Assembly: GCA_013399695.1 (NCBI GenBank) | Contig: VXAU01002071.1 | Location: forward strand, 2,088,949 to 2,152,948 | Direction: 5' to 3' | DNA length: 64,000 bases | Source: Formicarius rufipectus | Taxonomy: Eukaryota > Chordata > Aves > Passeriformes > Formicariidae | In this document: positions 24,425-37,400 of the stretch, in pieces | Numbering within the stretch: position 1 is the stretch's first letter | How the letters are laid out: each line of letters starts with the position of its first letter | Made by a program: the position numbers and the translations under genes | The notes under the pieces: model-generated | Seen by the model: only the letters and a program-made list of their open reading frames with translations | Databases searched by the model: none | Told to the model about the DNA's origin: nothing

Positions 24425-25982
24425 CTTCCCTCTAATCCCCAATGTTTTCTCTTGCTCTTTATATAAGGGGCTTTGCCCTTTGCACTGACAGTGTCCAGTA
24501 GGTGTTTTCATAGTCGTTATTTACACTTAGATTAAGCATTCATATTATTCAGGGGATGGCATTAATAATATCAAAATGCCATTTTATACAATCTTTAAGA
24601 TCAGAATTTCCTATTGGAAATCAATGAGAACATCTTCCTAAAAAATCAGTGACCGGAACGTCCCTTCTTATATAAGAATATCTATATTTATCAGTGCTGA
24701 GCTAAGCTGTGGTTACCTGGCTGTTCTTGGCTTATACAGCACTGGGTGAGGTGTTTCTCAGGGGAAACCAGTTACCTGCCAGGAGTGGGTGACTTTTAGT
24801 CTGCCCCAAGATTTGCCTCAGTTTCTGTGTAGCTCTAAAGCAGGAGAGGTGGAGGCTCCACCTCCCACCACCACAGTGAGTTTGTCCTTCAGCTCCAGCC
24901 CTTGCACAGGGCACTGGTGGCCAGAAGGGGTTGGTCCTCCTCAGTCAAGGTGACTGAGCAATTCCCTGCTGGAGTGGGTCTGTTCAGAATAACTTCATCT
25001 CTTAGACAGAGCTGGGTCAGGGAGAGAGCCCTGATTCTATTCCCGGTTCTGAGATGATTTTCCCTGCTGGAAATTACACCTCCGTGTATCCTGGACGAAT
25101 TTAGAGCCTGAGCTCAGATGTCAAGTGATCAATGCCATGGAAAACAAAGCTCTCTGTGCGTATCTCCTTGTCCTGTAATAAAGCTGTATGTATTACATAT
25201 GATACATAACATTTGCCCTCCAAAATTGCAGAGGGATTAAGGCTCTGTTGGCTGAACATAGAATTTTGTGTTTATCTTGAAGTTTTTTACACATGCATAT
25301 ATATATTACTTATATCCTGTGTCTAATCTGGTCCGAGGTGTAATCAGCAAAAATTGCAGGGTAACCTTATCACCTGTGAGAAATCTAGTGAGAAAATATG
25401 CAGCACCAGCAGGAATTCAGATTAAAGATTTTTTGAAAAAATCCATCCTTTCATCAGAGCTTTCTTCCTCATTAAACACGGAGTCTGCTCCCAGGTATTT
25501 GTCAAATAAAAAGGGAGAAGCAGGTAAAAGTTAATACTGTACAATCAAGTTCCTTTGGATTTCCCCAGAAGGTTCCCCTTAGCTTCATTTCATCTCCCCT
25601 CAGCTGTCCCAGCCATCTGTTTGGCTGAGATGCAAAACAAAGGTGTTTGTTGGGGGGGGTTGTTGTGGGAGCCTTCGTGGTGCCAAGAGCTCAGAGCACA
25701 GGGCTTTGCTCACTGACCCCACAGGGCAGCTGGACCTTCCCCAAGTCCTTCACCCCGCAGCAGGAAGCTGTTATTGGCCAAACCGGAGGGCACTTGGGGT
25801 TCTCCCTGGGGCAGGGGAGGTCTGTGCTAAGTGGTGAGCTTGTCCGCAGCCTCAGTGACCTGGTGAGCTGAGCTGGAGACACACGGAGACCCACCTCGAC
25901 ACCTGATGGCTCTGGGGTCCCTGGTCATGCAAATTAGTCCCTCCTGGGATTGTTGGAGACAACTGCTGAGTTTGACAGAGAG
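24425..25982. other. Unique intronic sequence
   Basis: No CR1 recognised. A stretch at about 25015-25075 faintly resembles the 5' part of MIR and is left uncalled. GC content rises after about 25640. Confidence 0.4.
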
Positions 25983-26047
25983 CAGTTTTAGATGGGGTAT
26001 TGGGAAGAAACTCTTTCCTGGGAGGGTGGGCAGAGAAGCTGTGGCTG
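25983..26047 (+). repeat. CR1 LINE internal scrap
   Basis: Matches the CR1 segment 'GATGGGGTATTGGGAAGAAA' through 'GGGAGGGTGGGCAGAGAAG' to CTGTGGCTG. The usual CAGCCCTGGCACAGGG piece is deleted, and the copy stops where the minisatellite begins. Confidence 0.8.
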
Positions 26048-26182
26048 GGGCGTGCAGGCAGGGCTGTGCAGGCAGGGCTGTGCAGGCAGGGCAGTGCAGG
26101 CAGCACAGTGCAGGCAGGGCTGTGCAGGCAGGGCTGTGCAGGCAGGGCTATGCAGGCAGGGGCAGGGCTGTGCAGGCAGGGN
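26048..26182. repeat. 14-bp minisatellite containing the only N of the window
   Basis: Nine or so copies of a 14-base unit, GCAGGCAGGGCTGT, with variants (GCAGTG, GCACAGTG, CTATG). Position 26182 is N, right at the right edge of the array. The array abuts a CR1 scrap. An unresolved base at the edge of a GC-rich tandem array suggests the assembler collapsed it or stitched it across a gap. Confidence 0.92.
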
Positions 26183-27939
26183 GGCACGCAGTGCTCCCTG
26201 GGGACCTGGGGCTGTCCTGGGCCACAGTCCTGGACTGAGCCCTTCCCAATTCCCAGCCTGCCAAACTGTGCCAGCCGGTGGGAAGCGTGGCGTCCCCGGG
26301 CAGTGCCGGGGCTGCAATGGGACCCCTGCACTCCCAAGTGCCCCTCTGCCACTGGCAGGGGCTGCTCTGCCCACATCCCAGGGACCCCTGAGCTGCAGTG
26401 CTGGGAATTTCCCTGCCCTGCCATAAGGAGGGGGTGACCCCAACCCCACCCTGGCAGCGTCACCCCCTCCCTCTGCAGGAGGAGGGCACAGCACTGAGTT
26501 TTGGGGTGCTCAGGGCTGGTGGGCAGGGCTGGGCAGGGCACAGCAGCAGCAGCAGCAGTGCTGAGGAAGGCTGAGCTCCTGCCTGGCTCAGACCCGCCCG
26601 TTGCTGATGGTTTTGGCATCCTTGGTGCTTTTTGGCATTAAAGAAGTGTGGGGTTGGCACACACGTGAGCCCCGGCTGCTGCTGGCGCTTCCCCCTCTCC
26701 TTGTGGCCTGGGAGAGTTACAGGGAGGCTCTGAGGGTGTTGGCCAGGATTTCAGGGGTTCCCCAGCTCCCTGGAGTTTCCCTTCCAGCTCTCAGCCCGTG
26801 TGTGTGCCGGGGTTCAGATGGACCACACCTCTGGGTCCTGGCTTGGAGGAGTGTGGCTCCAGTGAAGGGCAGGTGTGGTGGGATGTGAAATCGAGATTAA
26901 ATCTCTGTGATACTTTTACAGCAACATTCAGACGTTTATTTCATGTATTTTTTATTCTTTGCATGCCAGCACAGCATTCTCTGCCTCGGGACTTGGGCTA
27001 TTTCAACATTAGGTGTGGCTTAACAAAGATCAGTTTTTTATCCAAGTAAAATGTCAACAAATTTCATTCCTTGGAGACTGCTTTGATGTTTCTCTTCTCC
27101 AATTTACACCAGGGGCAGAATGAGTTGCTTGGGGAATTCTTTAATATTCATAAGGTATTAGTTCACTGCCGCTTGAGATGTAGGTTCCTATAAGGTCCTC
27201 TGGGCAAGTAAATGGACTAGTCTGATTTTCAGTGATTTTTCATACATAACAAACCCTGTAGATAAGTAAAGGTTGGCCTTCAGCTGGGTAATTTTAAGGG
27301 TGCATTTATATTCATGAGTTATCCAGCAGTCACTATTTCAAAACCATAGGATGGTGTTTAGATTTATAAAAAGAGGGAACATACCTGGAGCTCTGCTCAA
27401 ATGTGTGGCCTCAGTGTTCTTATAAGTCCTGTTCCTCTGCAGTGCATCCCTGGGATGTGTTGTACCCTGGTGTTGTGTGTTCAGCTGTTTGCCTGGCTGG
27501 GAACTCTCTGGAGCTCACTCTGCTGCAGCCTTATCCTTGTGGCTTCCCAGCACTTTGCTCATGGAATGTGCAGATGCACTTCTGGGCAGAACTGCAGGAT
27601 GGCAGGACAATGCTCAGAACTTCTGACAGCTGCCCCAAACTGCAGTGTGGCCTGATGTCATAAATGTGCCTTTAGGAGCAGCTTTGCTTTTCAAAAGTAT
27701 AGTTTTCCAGCCAAAATGCTCCTTCCAGTTGTAAGGTGGGATTTGTTTTCCTTTGGCATCTATAAAATCAACCTGAATTACTGTGGATTTTAAATACTAA
27801 TTCTATAAAGTTGAGAGCTCCCATTTTCCCCTGGAGGCCGCTGAGCTGTGTTGAGCAGTGTTGTGCCCAGCAGGTACCACCCCTTCCCAAAAGGTTTTCA
27901 ACTGAATATTTTAAGTTCCTTGACCTGCATGTTGACTGA
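26183..27939. other. Intronic sequence, GC-rich then AT-rich
   Basis: 26183-26900 is GC-rich with a (CAG)6 tract at 26541-26558. From about 26900 it becomes ordinary AT-richer intron. No gene recognised. Confidence 0.45.
26541..26558. repeat. (CAG)6 microsatellite
   Basis: Six perfect CAG units on the plus strand, CTG on the gene-sense strand. Confidence 0.9.
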
Positions 27940-28146
27940 AGTTTCATAGAATGGTTTGGGTAGGAAGGGACCTTAAAGCCCATCCCATCCCACTCCCTGC
28001 CCTGGGCAGGGACACCTCCCACCAGCCCAGGGTGCTCCAAACCCCATCCAACCCGGCCTGGGACACTCCCAGGGATCCAGGGGCAGCCACAGCTGCTCTG
28101 CCCACCCTGTGCCAGGGCTGCCCACCCTCCCAGGGAGGAATTTCTG
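27940..28146 (-). repeat. CR1 LINE 3' fragment (group 1 tail)
   Basis: Plus-strand landmarks TCATAGAATGGTTTGGGTAG, 'CTGGGCAGGGACACCTCCC' and GGCTGCCCACCCTCCCAGGG. The 3' end is well preserved, and the 5' side is truncated at the GGAATTTCT block. Confidence 0.92.
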
Positions 28147-29407
28147 GATGCACAAGAGTGTCTGTGTGAGATCCTGAAATGCAAATGAATGCTGGGGCTG
28201 TTCTTCAGCACAGACAACAGGTTGTGTTTGCTGCTCTCATGGGAAGGGGGTGTGGATGAGACCAGCTGCAGCTGAGAATGGAGCAGTTTGGGGGGAAACT
28301 CCTCTGGCACAGCAAAGATTTCCCCCTTCATACTGTGCTTGTGACTGCTTTGTCTGCCCCGGCCCCTGGGTGTGAGATCCACGCCTGGGGTGCACTCCCC
28401 CAGCACTTATTTGGGATAACTCAGCATTGTTTGGGAGTAGGAGATAAACCCTCCTGGAACTCTTCTTATGTGAAAACAAAGAACAACGATTCTATGACAC
28501 AAAGGAGCTGTAAAATCTGTTCTCTCAGCTGCTCTGCTGCAGACTCACTGTTATATTTGAGGGAATCTTTGAATTGTGAAGTTGCAAAAAAAAAAAAAAA
28601 CAACCCACCAAAAAACCCCCAAAACCAACAAACCCCACACTTTACCCAAGTCCAAGTGTTTTAACTGATCATGCTCCACTCCTTCTTTTAAAGACCTCGA
28701 TTGTTCTCCAAAGGCACCTGGGAAGGGCTGTCTGCTCTAACAACCAGGCATTTTGGAAGAGCCAAAGTGGAAAGAGTCTCATCCCCATGGGCAGAGATTT
28801 CCCAGCCACGAAGCACGGGCGGCCCGAGGCACCACATCCCTCATGCTGTTTGGGAATCTTTGAGTGGCTTGGAAAGAACTCCAGCTTGTGTCGTTTTATG
28901 TAAATTGGGCTCCGTCTGTCGCTGCCTATTGTACGTCAAAGGGGTTGGAAATGGGGTTTTTTGGGGATGCAGGAGGTGATTTCTGGTGAAATAACCGGCA
29001 CACACACCCGGGACATCTTCTCCGTGATCGTGGCAAAATTCCCCGTGGATGGAAATCAGAGGGAGATTTTCACAGCTGCCCAAAGGTATCAACGGAATAC
29101 TCTGTATTTTAAAGGCAGTTGTGAAGAATTTCACAGCCCACAGAACATTAACAGACATGCCAGGCTCAGGACAGTGACCTGGGCGAGGTGGCAGAAGCCC
29201 AGCAAAGTGTCGTGGCCATTGGCGTTGTCATCATGATGCTCCCAGGGAGGGGTCACACCACCTGCTGGAGGAGAGGACCCCAGGGAAGTGGTTTCAAGGC
29301 ATAAAGCAAAGATGATGCAGAGAACAGGAAGATCACGCAAAGGAACAGAGATGGACGTGGAAAAGCTGTTTTAAAATACCATTTTTCCCTTTTCCTGCTT
29401 TGAAGGG
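28147..29407. other. Unique intronic sequence
   Basis: Apart from the A/C tract at 28586-28640, no recognisable repeat or gene. A few CpGs cluster near 28800-28840 and 28985-29050. Confidence 0.4.
28586..28640. repeat. A-run and A/C-rich low-complexity tract
   Basis: Fifteen A residues, then an irregular A/C tract. No flanking target duplication or retrocopy was seen, so I do not call it a retroposed tail. Confidence 0.8.
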
Positions 29408-29772
29408 TCAGTGAGCTGTGACAGCACCTCAGGGGGGACTTCATCTCTCTGTACAAACCCCTGCCAGGAAGGTGGAGCTGGGTGGGGTTTGGGCTCTGCT
29501 CCAGGAACAGGGACAGGAGCAGAGGGAACAGCCTCAGGTGGGACAGGGCAGGGCCAGGGGGGACAGCAGCAGGAATTCCTGCCTGGAAAGGGTGGTCTGG
29601 CCCTGGCAGGGGCTGCCCAGGGAGGTTTGGAGTGCCCACCCTGGAGGTGCCCAAGGAATGACTGGATGTAGCACTGGTGCTCTGGGCTGGGGGACAAGGT
29701 GGGCTTTGGGTACAGGGTGGGCTCGGTGATGGTCTTGGAGGTCTCTCCCAACCTCAATGATTCTGCACTTCT
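29408..29772 (+). repeat. CR1 LINE fragment, about 360 bp (group 2 tail)
   Basis: Begins at the 'GGGGGACTTCATCTCTCTG' block and runs through 'GGCTGCCCAGGGAGGTTTGG' and AAGGAATGACTGGATGTAGC. It ends with 'GATGGTCTTGGAGGTCTC' and CAATGATTC. Same group as 495-650. Confidence 0.88.
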
Positions 29773-30464
29773 CTGATTCATAGAAAACTTATTTTCATGT
29801 CTAGAAATGCATTAGAAGGTGTTCTGGGTGTTCCAGGCAGTGGGTGTAGGCAACACATCTCTGCCCCCCTCAGCAGCACTGGATTCACCACCAGTCCTGG
29901 GCCTGACCATCAATATCCACATGGAGCTGAAAAAGAACCTGCACTGCCAAAGATAATCACAGCTCTCAAATCTCCACCAGTTCAAGTGTTCTGCTGGAGT
30001 CACTGGGATGGAGTCAGAACTGTGACCCTCTGGGCTGTGCTTGGTTGTGAACCAGGGATTTAAAATCCTGGCACAGGAGCCATTTTCCTACTTCATTGTG
30101 GTTTTCAACTTGTTATTAATAAAACATAACACTGTCTATGCCTTGATGCAGAGAGACCTTAGTCTTAGTACATGCCCTTCCCATTCATTATTTATACAAG
30201 CATTTAACAGCTCTGACATATTTCAGCAGTAACACCAGGCAGCTGTTTGCAAGCCAGAATTAGTAACAAATAATGTGAGATACTTCAAGAGAGGGTTTTT
30301 CTGCATGTGCAGTCACATGAGAATCATCCCTGGGCCTCGTGGGTCATGGGACAAATGGTGGTGCACGTGTTGTCTTTTGGTGTCTTCACCAGTTTTACCT
30401 CCTGCCTTCTATTTCTGAGTGAGAAATGCCATGGAAATCAGAGGGTATTTCATAGATGTGTGTG

Positions 30465-30489
30465 CATATACATATATATATATATATAC
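30465..30489. repeat. (TA)n microsatellite
   Basis: About ten alternating T/A dinucleotides with one C interruption near the left end. Confidence 0.88.
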
Positions 30490-32463
30490 GTGGCTGCTGA
30501 TTTAATTTATATATGCAGCAGGGGTTGAGAAGTGAAGAGATTAATTGTGCCTTCTCATTAGAGTCGTGGGAAAGCTGATTGTGTTTCCTTGCCCATTCTC
30601 GCTTCCTGATGGATGAATGCTCTGGAATGTTGGGAATTCCACCTCCTTCCACGGAGGATTAGCCAGGCTGCTCCTGCAAGCTCTGCTGCAGGTGCAGAGA
30701 GGTTTAACAGCACCTTTCCAAAGCAAGGAGATAACCAGTGCAGGGGGAAAGACTCCTGAGAAACTTCCCTGAGCAAAGATATGGGAGAATCAGAAAACCT
30801 GACTGGGGACGGTCACAACTCCAAAAAGTGTTGTTTAAAAGCAAACAGCTTCCAGAAATCAGACACATGGAGACTTTGACTTAAATCTCTGGTAACCCTG
30901 AAAACAATGCCAAATCTCACGTAATAAGTTAAAATCAACACTAAGACCCCCAAGTTCCAAGAATAAAGTGAGGAAGTTCTATCAAACATTTAAAGTAAAA
31001 AACATCTGTCCCTCACTCTTGGAGTGAAGGGAATTTCATGGTTGACTTTGAGGGAAGCAAAAACAATTCTTTGAACCAGATTATTTCATGTTTTTATAGC
31101 ACTGTGGAAAACACCTCCAGCTCATATGAAAACATGTTAGTATTATCTTCACTGCCAGGGCACTGGAGTTTGGAGAGTGTGAGCCTTGGGGAAGTCAAGC
31201 AGAAATGGGTTGGGAACCAGACCTAAATTTCTCAAACTTCAGCCCACGATGGGACTTTTTGTTGCCTTTTCCAAACGTGAGAATTTGTCTGATGAGTCTG
31301 AACCTCCTTTCCCAACTTCTTTCTGATGGTGTAGGTTAAAAACCTGGAAATAGGTTACAAAGGACTCGAGTCCTGAAGAACAAACATTCCTCTGGTGACT
31401 TGATGGTGGCCTAGTTCTTGGGCAGCAAAGTCAGAGGAGACAGAACATTTCCAATCACACCAAACAAATGCTGGAGGCACTTTTAGGAGAGGTCCAGGGA
31501 GATAAGCAAAGAAAAGCGAAAAGCTGCTATTAGTTCCCTGGGAACTGCTGGTCCTGAAGTGTTTAACAGGTCCTCCTCAGAGGAGCTGAGGGCAGCAGGG
31601 TCAGGATGTGCCAGGCAGGCTCACCCTGGGTCTGGAGACCAGCAGATTGCACTTGAATCATCCTCAAGGACCTTCTCTCCATCACCTTCTACTCTGGTGT
31701 TACTGCTGACCATGGGCTAAACCGGTTCTTTAAATTCATTATGGATTTGGATGAATATTTGATTAGAAAATTGCACTTAATTCCCAATTGAATTAAAAGG
31801 AAAAGAGCCCCTTCAGCTGTTAAATGCTGTCCCTGGTCACTGGGAACAGATTTTCAGTGTTCTTTAAGGTGCAAAGGCTGCCTGCCCTTGGAATGCCCTT
31901 TCTTGGCTGACTCACAACCACACGAGCCTACTTGGTATAGGAAGAGAGAAAGGATGCATGGTCTTGTATTTAAGGGCTTTATGGGACATGAAATAACTTT
32001 GCTGGTTAAAAGCTAAACTTTATAGTGTTTCTATTTTTAATTAAATATTAATTGCAGAAGATGGCTCTGGAATTGACTGTTCAGATCATTTAATCCATAT
32101 AGATGACCTTTACGTTGAATTTATTCTCTCGTGCTTACACTGCCCTTCAACCCCGTCTGGGGACTGACCTCATCTGGCAGCCTGTTCCACTCTTAATTAG
32201 AAAGATGCCAAGCTCACACTCCTCTTTAATGTTTATTAATGTTCCTCTGCTGAGGAGGCTGTAGGATGGAGAGCTGGTGATTACTGCTATAAAGTTTCCC
32301 TGTCAGTTCTTTATGTACAAACAACCAGTTATTCTTACACAGCTTTGGAGGGTCTGATGTACTTCAAAGGGACAAGAGAAGGGGAACAGTTTCTCCTGGA
32401 ATTAAAAGGCAAACCCACCTTCTGTGTTCTTTTAGTGGAACATAAGCATTACTTGAAAAAACC

Positions 32464-32497
32464 CTCTTTTTTTTTTCTTTTCTTTTCCCTTCTCCCA
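32464..32497. repeat. Polypyrimidine tract
   Basis: A run of T and C only on the plus strand (A and G on the gene-sense strand). Not next to a recognisable exon on the plus strand. Confidence 0.8.
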
Positions 32498-34312
32498 ACC
32501 ATCTTAATTCGTTTCTTTTGATGCTGATAAGCAGCTTTGTGCAGCATGAAATTTTCAACTGTGATTCTGAGCTGCCTGAGAATTCAGGTATAGAAACGAA
32601 CCACCAGCCAGCAAGGAAATGTGTGTTCATGTGCTGAGAGCCCTGAAAGGATTAAATTCATTTGCAAAGCACCATTTGCTGCTATGAGATGTCATTCTAC
32701 TCTTCCTCTTAATGCACAAGTCACAGGCCCTACAATGGCTGGAGAGTGAAAAGGTAATTAATATGGAAAGCCAAGGAGGGAAAAGGCAGGTGTGAAGCAG
32801 TCTGTTGTATTTGCTTGTCTGCAGGACACCCGAGGCAGAGGTTTGCACCCGAGGGGAGGGTTTAGCTTGGCACTTTAAATGACTTGAGTTGCTTTGGCAC
32901 ACCAGGCTTGTGGCTGCTGCTGCTCTGCTGCAGCTGTGCGTGGAAGCACATGACCTTTGGTGAAAACCAGGGGAAAACCCAAAAAACCCACCCCAAACCC
33001 CCAAACAATCACCTCAAAGGACCAAGAGACTTAGTGACAGGGAGCCTGAAAACACTCTGGCTGCTGGAGTAGGTGAGATGGTGTCCTGGAGGGGAGTTTT
33101 CAGCCCTTGGTCTGGATTGAAGGGCTGCCCAGCACTGAGGAAGGTGCTGGTTGGGTTGTTCCCAGCAGCACATCCTTTGCCATAGCAGTGCTCACTTGTC
33201 CAGAGTCACTCAGGACCCCAAAGTCATGGTGCTGTTGTGGCTGATGACACTGCAGAGAGCAGAGGAGGGCAGGCAAAGCAGGATAAAAACTAGAGTTATT
33301 CCTTGATAGTCTATTTTTACCCTCTGGGGTGGCAGTGCCACCTCCTGTGCTGTTTAGGATAACTGAGGCATATCAGGATGTTGCTTCACTTTGGGGATTT
33401 GACACATGGATCAAGTCTCTTCAACCTGCTCTGCAGGATTTGGGGATTTCTGTAGAGCTCAAATGCACAAAGCATCCTCTGAGCTGTGGCTGCTGGATGG
33501 ATCAATGAAACTGCATTTCACTTCTCAAGCAAAATCTGCCATGCTCCTTTTCTTGCAACCTCTCCTGGAATTCCTATTTAATATTTAATTGTACTCCTGT
33601 TGCTCTCACTGTTGTTTTCACACAACAGTCCCCTTAAAGCAGGCAAAAATCCATAAGGGAGCAAGCATCAAGCTCTTTAAGGGTATTTCCTAGACCTCTC
33701 CCTATCTCTGCCCTCCAGTTATAGCAAGTCTATAATTCAAATCTAAACATAAACCAGCTGAAATTCTTCAGCTTGGAAAGTGAGAAATTTCAATGCTAAT
33801 AAGCTAACGGGAAGGGCTGTGGTAGCAGCTGGTTCCAAGTAACCCATTATTCCCCCCAGCTTCCCAGATTTACAGCTCTGGTAATTTCTGTGCCAGCCTT
33901 TCACCTGCTGCTCAAGTGGCACAGGATTCTGCCTCCCCCCAGCCTGTGTTCTTGGTTTAGACAAATCCCCCCAAGCTGTGCTTTGTCTCTCCCCACTTCC
34001 CAGGCAGGTACAGCCATACAAGGAGTGCCAAGCCAAGCAGGTAATTCATCTGCTCTGAACACAGGAATGGATCCTGTTGATCTGGTTTGGGTACTGCCGG
34101 GACATGTCAACCCCTTCCCCTTTGGGGACCTGTTGCAGCATTCAGAGACCTCAGGATCTTGGCATCCTTTGAGCACTGCAATGGCATCAAGGATGGTGCC
34201 CAGGAAAACTGCAAATGGTCATTTTTCTGCTGCCTGTTCTTTGTTGGGAATCAACACCCTGGCTAACAGCAGAAACCCTGCCCTACCCTAAATCATGCCA
34301 TTAAAATGCCGG

Positions 34313-34432
34313 CTATCACAGAGCACAGAACTATTTGGGTTGGGAGGGACAGTAAAGCTCATGTTGTTCCAACCCCACGGGCAGGGACACCTTCCACTAG
34401 ATCAGGTTGCTCCAAGCCCTGTCCAACCTGTG
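34313..34432 (-). repeat. CR1 LINE 3' fragment, short (group 1 tail)
   Basis: Plus-strand landmarks TTTGGGTTGGGAGGGACAGT, ACGGGCAGGGACACCTTCCA and 'TCAGGTTGCTCCAAGCCC'. Truncated after CCAACCTG. Confidence 0.9.
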
Positions 34433-37400
34433 TACAAAAACTATACTGAGCATGCCCAGAGTACCTTTGGACCCCAACATTTAAGAGACCTAAAAAATCA
34501 TTTTACTTGAATAATGTAAATACAGCAGTAAATTCACCGAGCAGCTGAACTCATCAGGTGCTTCACACCAGTCCCTTTTGCCATGATACCTGTCAGGTGG
34601 CAGCTGCCAGCTGGTTTCTGCCCATCAGCCTGGCTCAGGAGGTGGGAAATCTCCATTTCTGCTTCCAGCAGAGCACCCCCCTGGGCTCAGGACACTGGGG
34701 CACACAGTGTCCCTGGGTGTGTGAGCTGCTCGGCTCCTTTGTGCTCTCCAGGTAATTGGAAATCTTCACTTTCCTACGTGCAGGTCTTACAAAATTCTAT
34801 TGATGACTTCATGAATGGATAAGAAAAGTAAGTTTGATTATTTCTCAGCCATGCATTGCTGTCTTTAATTGTGTAGATTTGGACTTTAATTAGTCAGATT
34901 GCTTCCCTGGTGCAGAGTGGGGTGAGACAATAACAGTCACACAAAAAGCTTAATGTCCTCTTCTTATCAAACCCAAACCTCAGCTCTGGGTCCTTGTATT
35001 TGTCTCATGAATGGCCTTTGAGGTTGGAATCAGAACCTGGACCTAAACATTGCAATTAGGTCACACCTAATTTGGGTGTTTGTGTTCTGCATTTGTTCTG
35101 CCCTCGTAGCTTGGTGTATTTGTGTGCGAGCTGCTTTTGTGCAGCAGGAAAGGAGATGCTGGCAGTGAAACCTGACTGAAATCCTTATGTGCAGTTTGCA
35201 CTTTTACTCAGCTCCTACACCTCTAACAATTTGCACAGGTGTTTGAATTTTGAACCCCAGATGCTTTAGAAACAGACACTAAAGACCAGTGGGCGTGTTA
35301 TACAAATCCAATTTTACAATTAAATTTCCCCTGCCTAGAGAAAAAGATTGCAGGAAGCTAAAAAAAAAAAAAGATCTGGATCTGATGGTGAATATACTGG
35401 CAAGTCACACCTCAATGAGCTTTGTAGCTTCAATAAGTTCCATAGCTTAAGAACCGGTCTCTGGAAGAAATGCTCAGCAGGCTCTGCTTTAACCTCTGTG
35501 TGCAAGGCTGATGCTCTGCCTCTGAATCCTTGTGATACTCAGTTTTGCTTCCTTGCTGGGCTGCCTGACTGAGCACTTCCAACCACCTAAATCTTGAGGT
35601 AATTATTTTAATAAATATGAATTGTGGGACTCCTGCCTGGATATGTAATAGAAATCTAATCTATAATACAGATGGAGAGCAGTGCAGCTGCACTGTGTTA
35701 ATTAAGTATATGACAAACATATGGCAATACACCTCCAGACCAACAGGCACAGAAGTCTCCTGGATGCAATTAGCTCCTGTGCATGCATAAAGAGTCAGCC
35801 AGGAACTCCAAAAAATGCAGAAGTCATAACCTTTGACTGATGGAATTACTGGTTCTGAACTACTCACCTCCATTGCAGGAGTGGGTATCTGGTCCCTGGG
35901 ATGCTGCTGAGGTTTGGGTGTTAAAAAGACAAAAACCAAACCCTGTTTTCTTGTGGTTTTGATCTTCTTTGCTCTACAGGTCCCACATTAGAGCTTTGCC
36001 TCTGAGGAACCAGAGGAGTGGCTTAGAGAATGAAATACAACCCCAGTGGGAATGATATTCCATTACCCCGTGGTTTGGGAAGTTATTTATACAGGTTTAA
36101 AATAGATGGAAAACTGGTGTAAAATATTACTTTCTGATACAGCCTCACTCCCCCTCTAGATGTGAATTTGCACCAAGATGCATGAGGTTCACAGCAGCAA
36201 AATGTTGACCCAGTCAGGCAGTCAGAGAGACAAGAGCAGCACGAGGACACCCAACGTTCCATCAGTGCCTGTTCTTTGTGGGGCAGCAGAGTTGGGTGCC
36301 CTGGCTTGGGGGTGATGGGCACTGTGCACTCACAGGGATGGAAAGCTGCCTCTCTGTGACAAATCACCCCTGCCTGTGGTGACACCTGGGTGTCACTCGT
36401 ACACATCTACAAATGCCACCTCCAAGAGTTCACAACCGCAGTAGAAGCAAAATACAACCAGTGACAAAGGAGGAGAAGCAAGGGGACAATGCTGGGACAG
36501 GCGAGATTAAAAGATGCCTCAGGGGGAGGCTGAGCCTGTTTCCCACAAATGACTTTTCCAGAATGGCCAATAAAATCCTGCTGGCCTGTTCCTGATGTGC
36601 TACAGCCATGGACTCCCTCCTCTTGCTAATGACTATTCTAAAGTTTCAAATCTTCAGATTGATATAATTTTTGGCTTCATATCACTTAGAGAGCAGGGGA
36701 ACTTCATTCTTGGATTGTAACTTGGAAGGGTTTTGTTATTATATTAACTTACATAATGTAATTATGATTGTATAACATATATCCAATAGTACATATTGGT
36801 TATGTATATTGTCAAGTTGAACACATCAGACCGGCTGTCACAGACACAAATTTGGGACACTATTGGCCCTTCCCAAGCAAAACAACCACGTATGTCTCTT
36901 CACTGTTTAAAAAAGAAGAACCTAAACCACCCCCCGATTTCCTCAGTGAAGGTTCCCAAACTTGGGATGCAGCCCTTGTTTCCAGCAGTGTCTCCTGCTG
37001 GGGCCAGCTGTGAGTTCTGCCCCCAGAGAGGGGGATTTGGGGGCCAGCAAAGTTTCTCTGAGCGCTGCTCACTTGGAGATTGACACGGAGACTCAGATCG
37101 CTCCTTTCAGCACAAACAGTTTTGGCTGTGCCCTGTTCTTCCAGCAGAGATGGATATCCCCTCTCAGGGCAGACACTTCACTGGTTTCCCCTATTCCCAG
37201 CCCCGAGCCGCAGCCTCTAATTGGTTTTCACACCTCGGCTCTGTTTAACTCCCCTCTGTCTCATCCGTTAATCTGCTCACAAACAGCAAATGTGTTTTAG
37301 AGTAGGATCCAAATGGGAGGCCGAGACCTCCTGGCTCACCTTCGGAGGGAGCTGTTCAGAGGGCACAAGTCTTAAATAATATTCAAGTATCTTGGATTCA

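Larger units (their letters stand above)
29773..34312. other. Long CR1-free intronic stretch
   Basis: 4.5 kb without a recognisable CR1. It holds a TA microsatellite (30465-30489), a pyrimidine tract (32464-32497) and an A/C-rich tract (about 32973-33008). No gene recognised. Confidence 0.45.

Noticed and set aside
25015..25075. MIR 5' half (TTCTATTCCCGGTTCTG box)
   Set aside because: Only one landmark resembles MIR; too weak to annotate.
25852..26619. 255-residue minus-strand open frame with Cys/Leu/His-Ser-Pro-Ala repeats
   Set aside because: The repeats are translation of the 14-bp minisatellite, and the frame crosses an N.
28586..28640. A-run as the tail of a retrocopy
   Set aside because: No gene-like sequence precedes it and no target duplication is visible.
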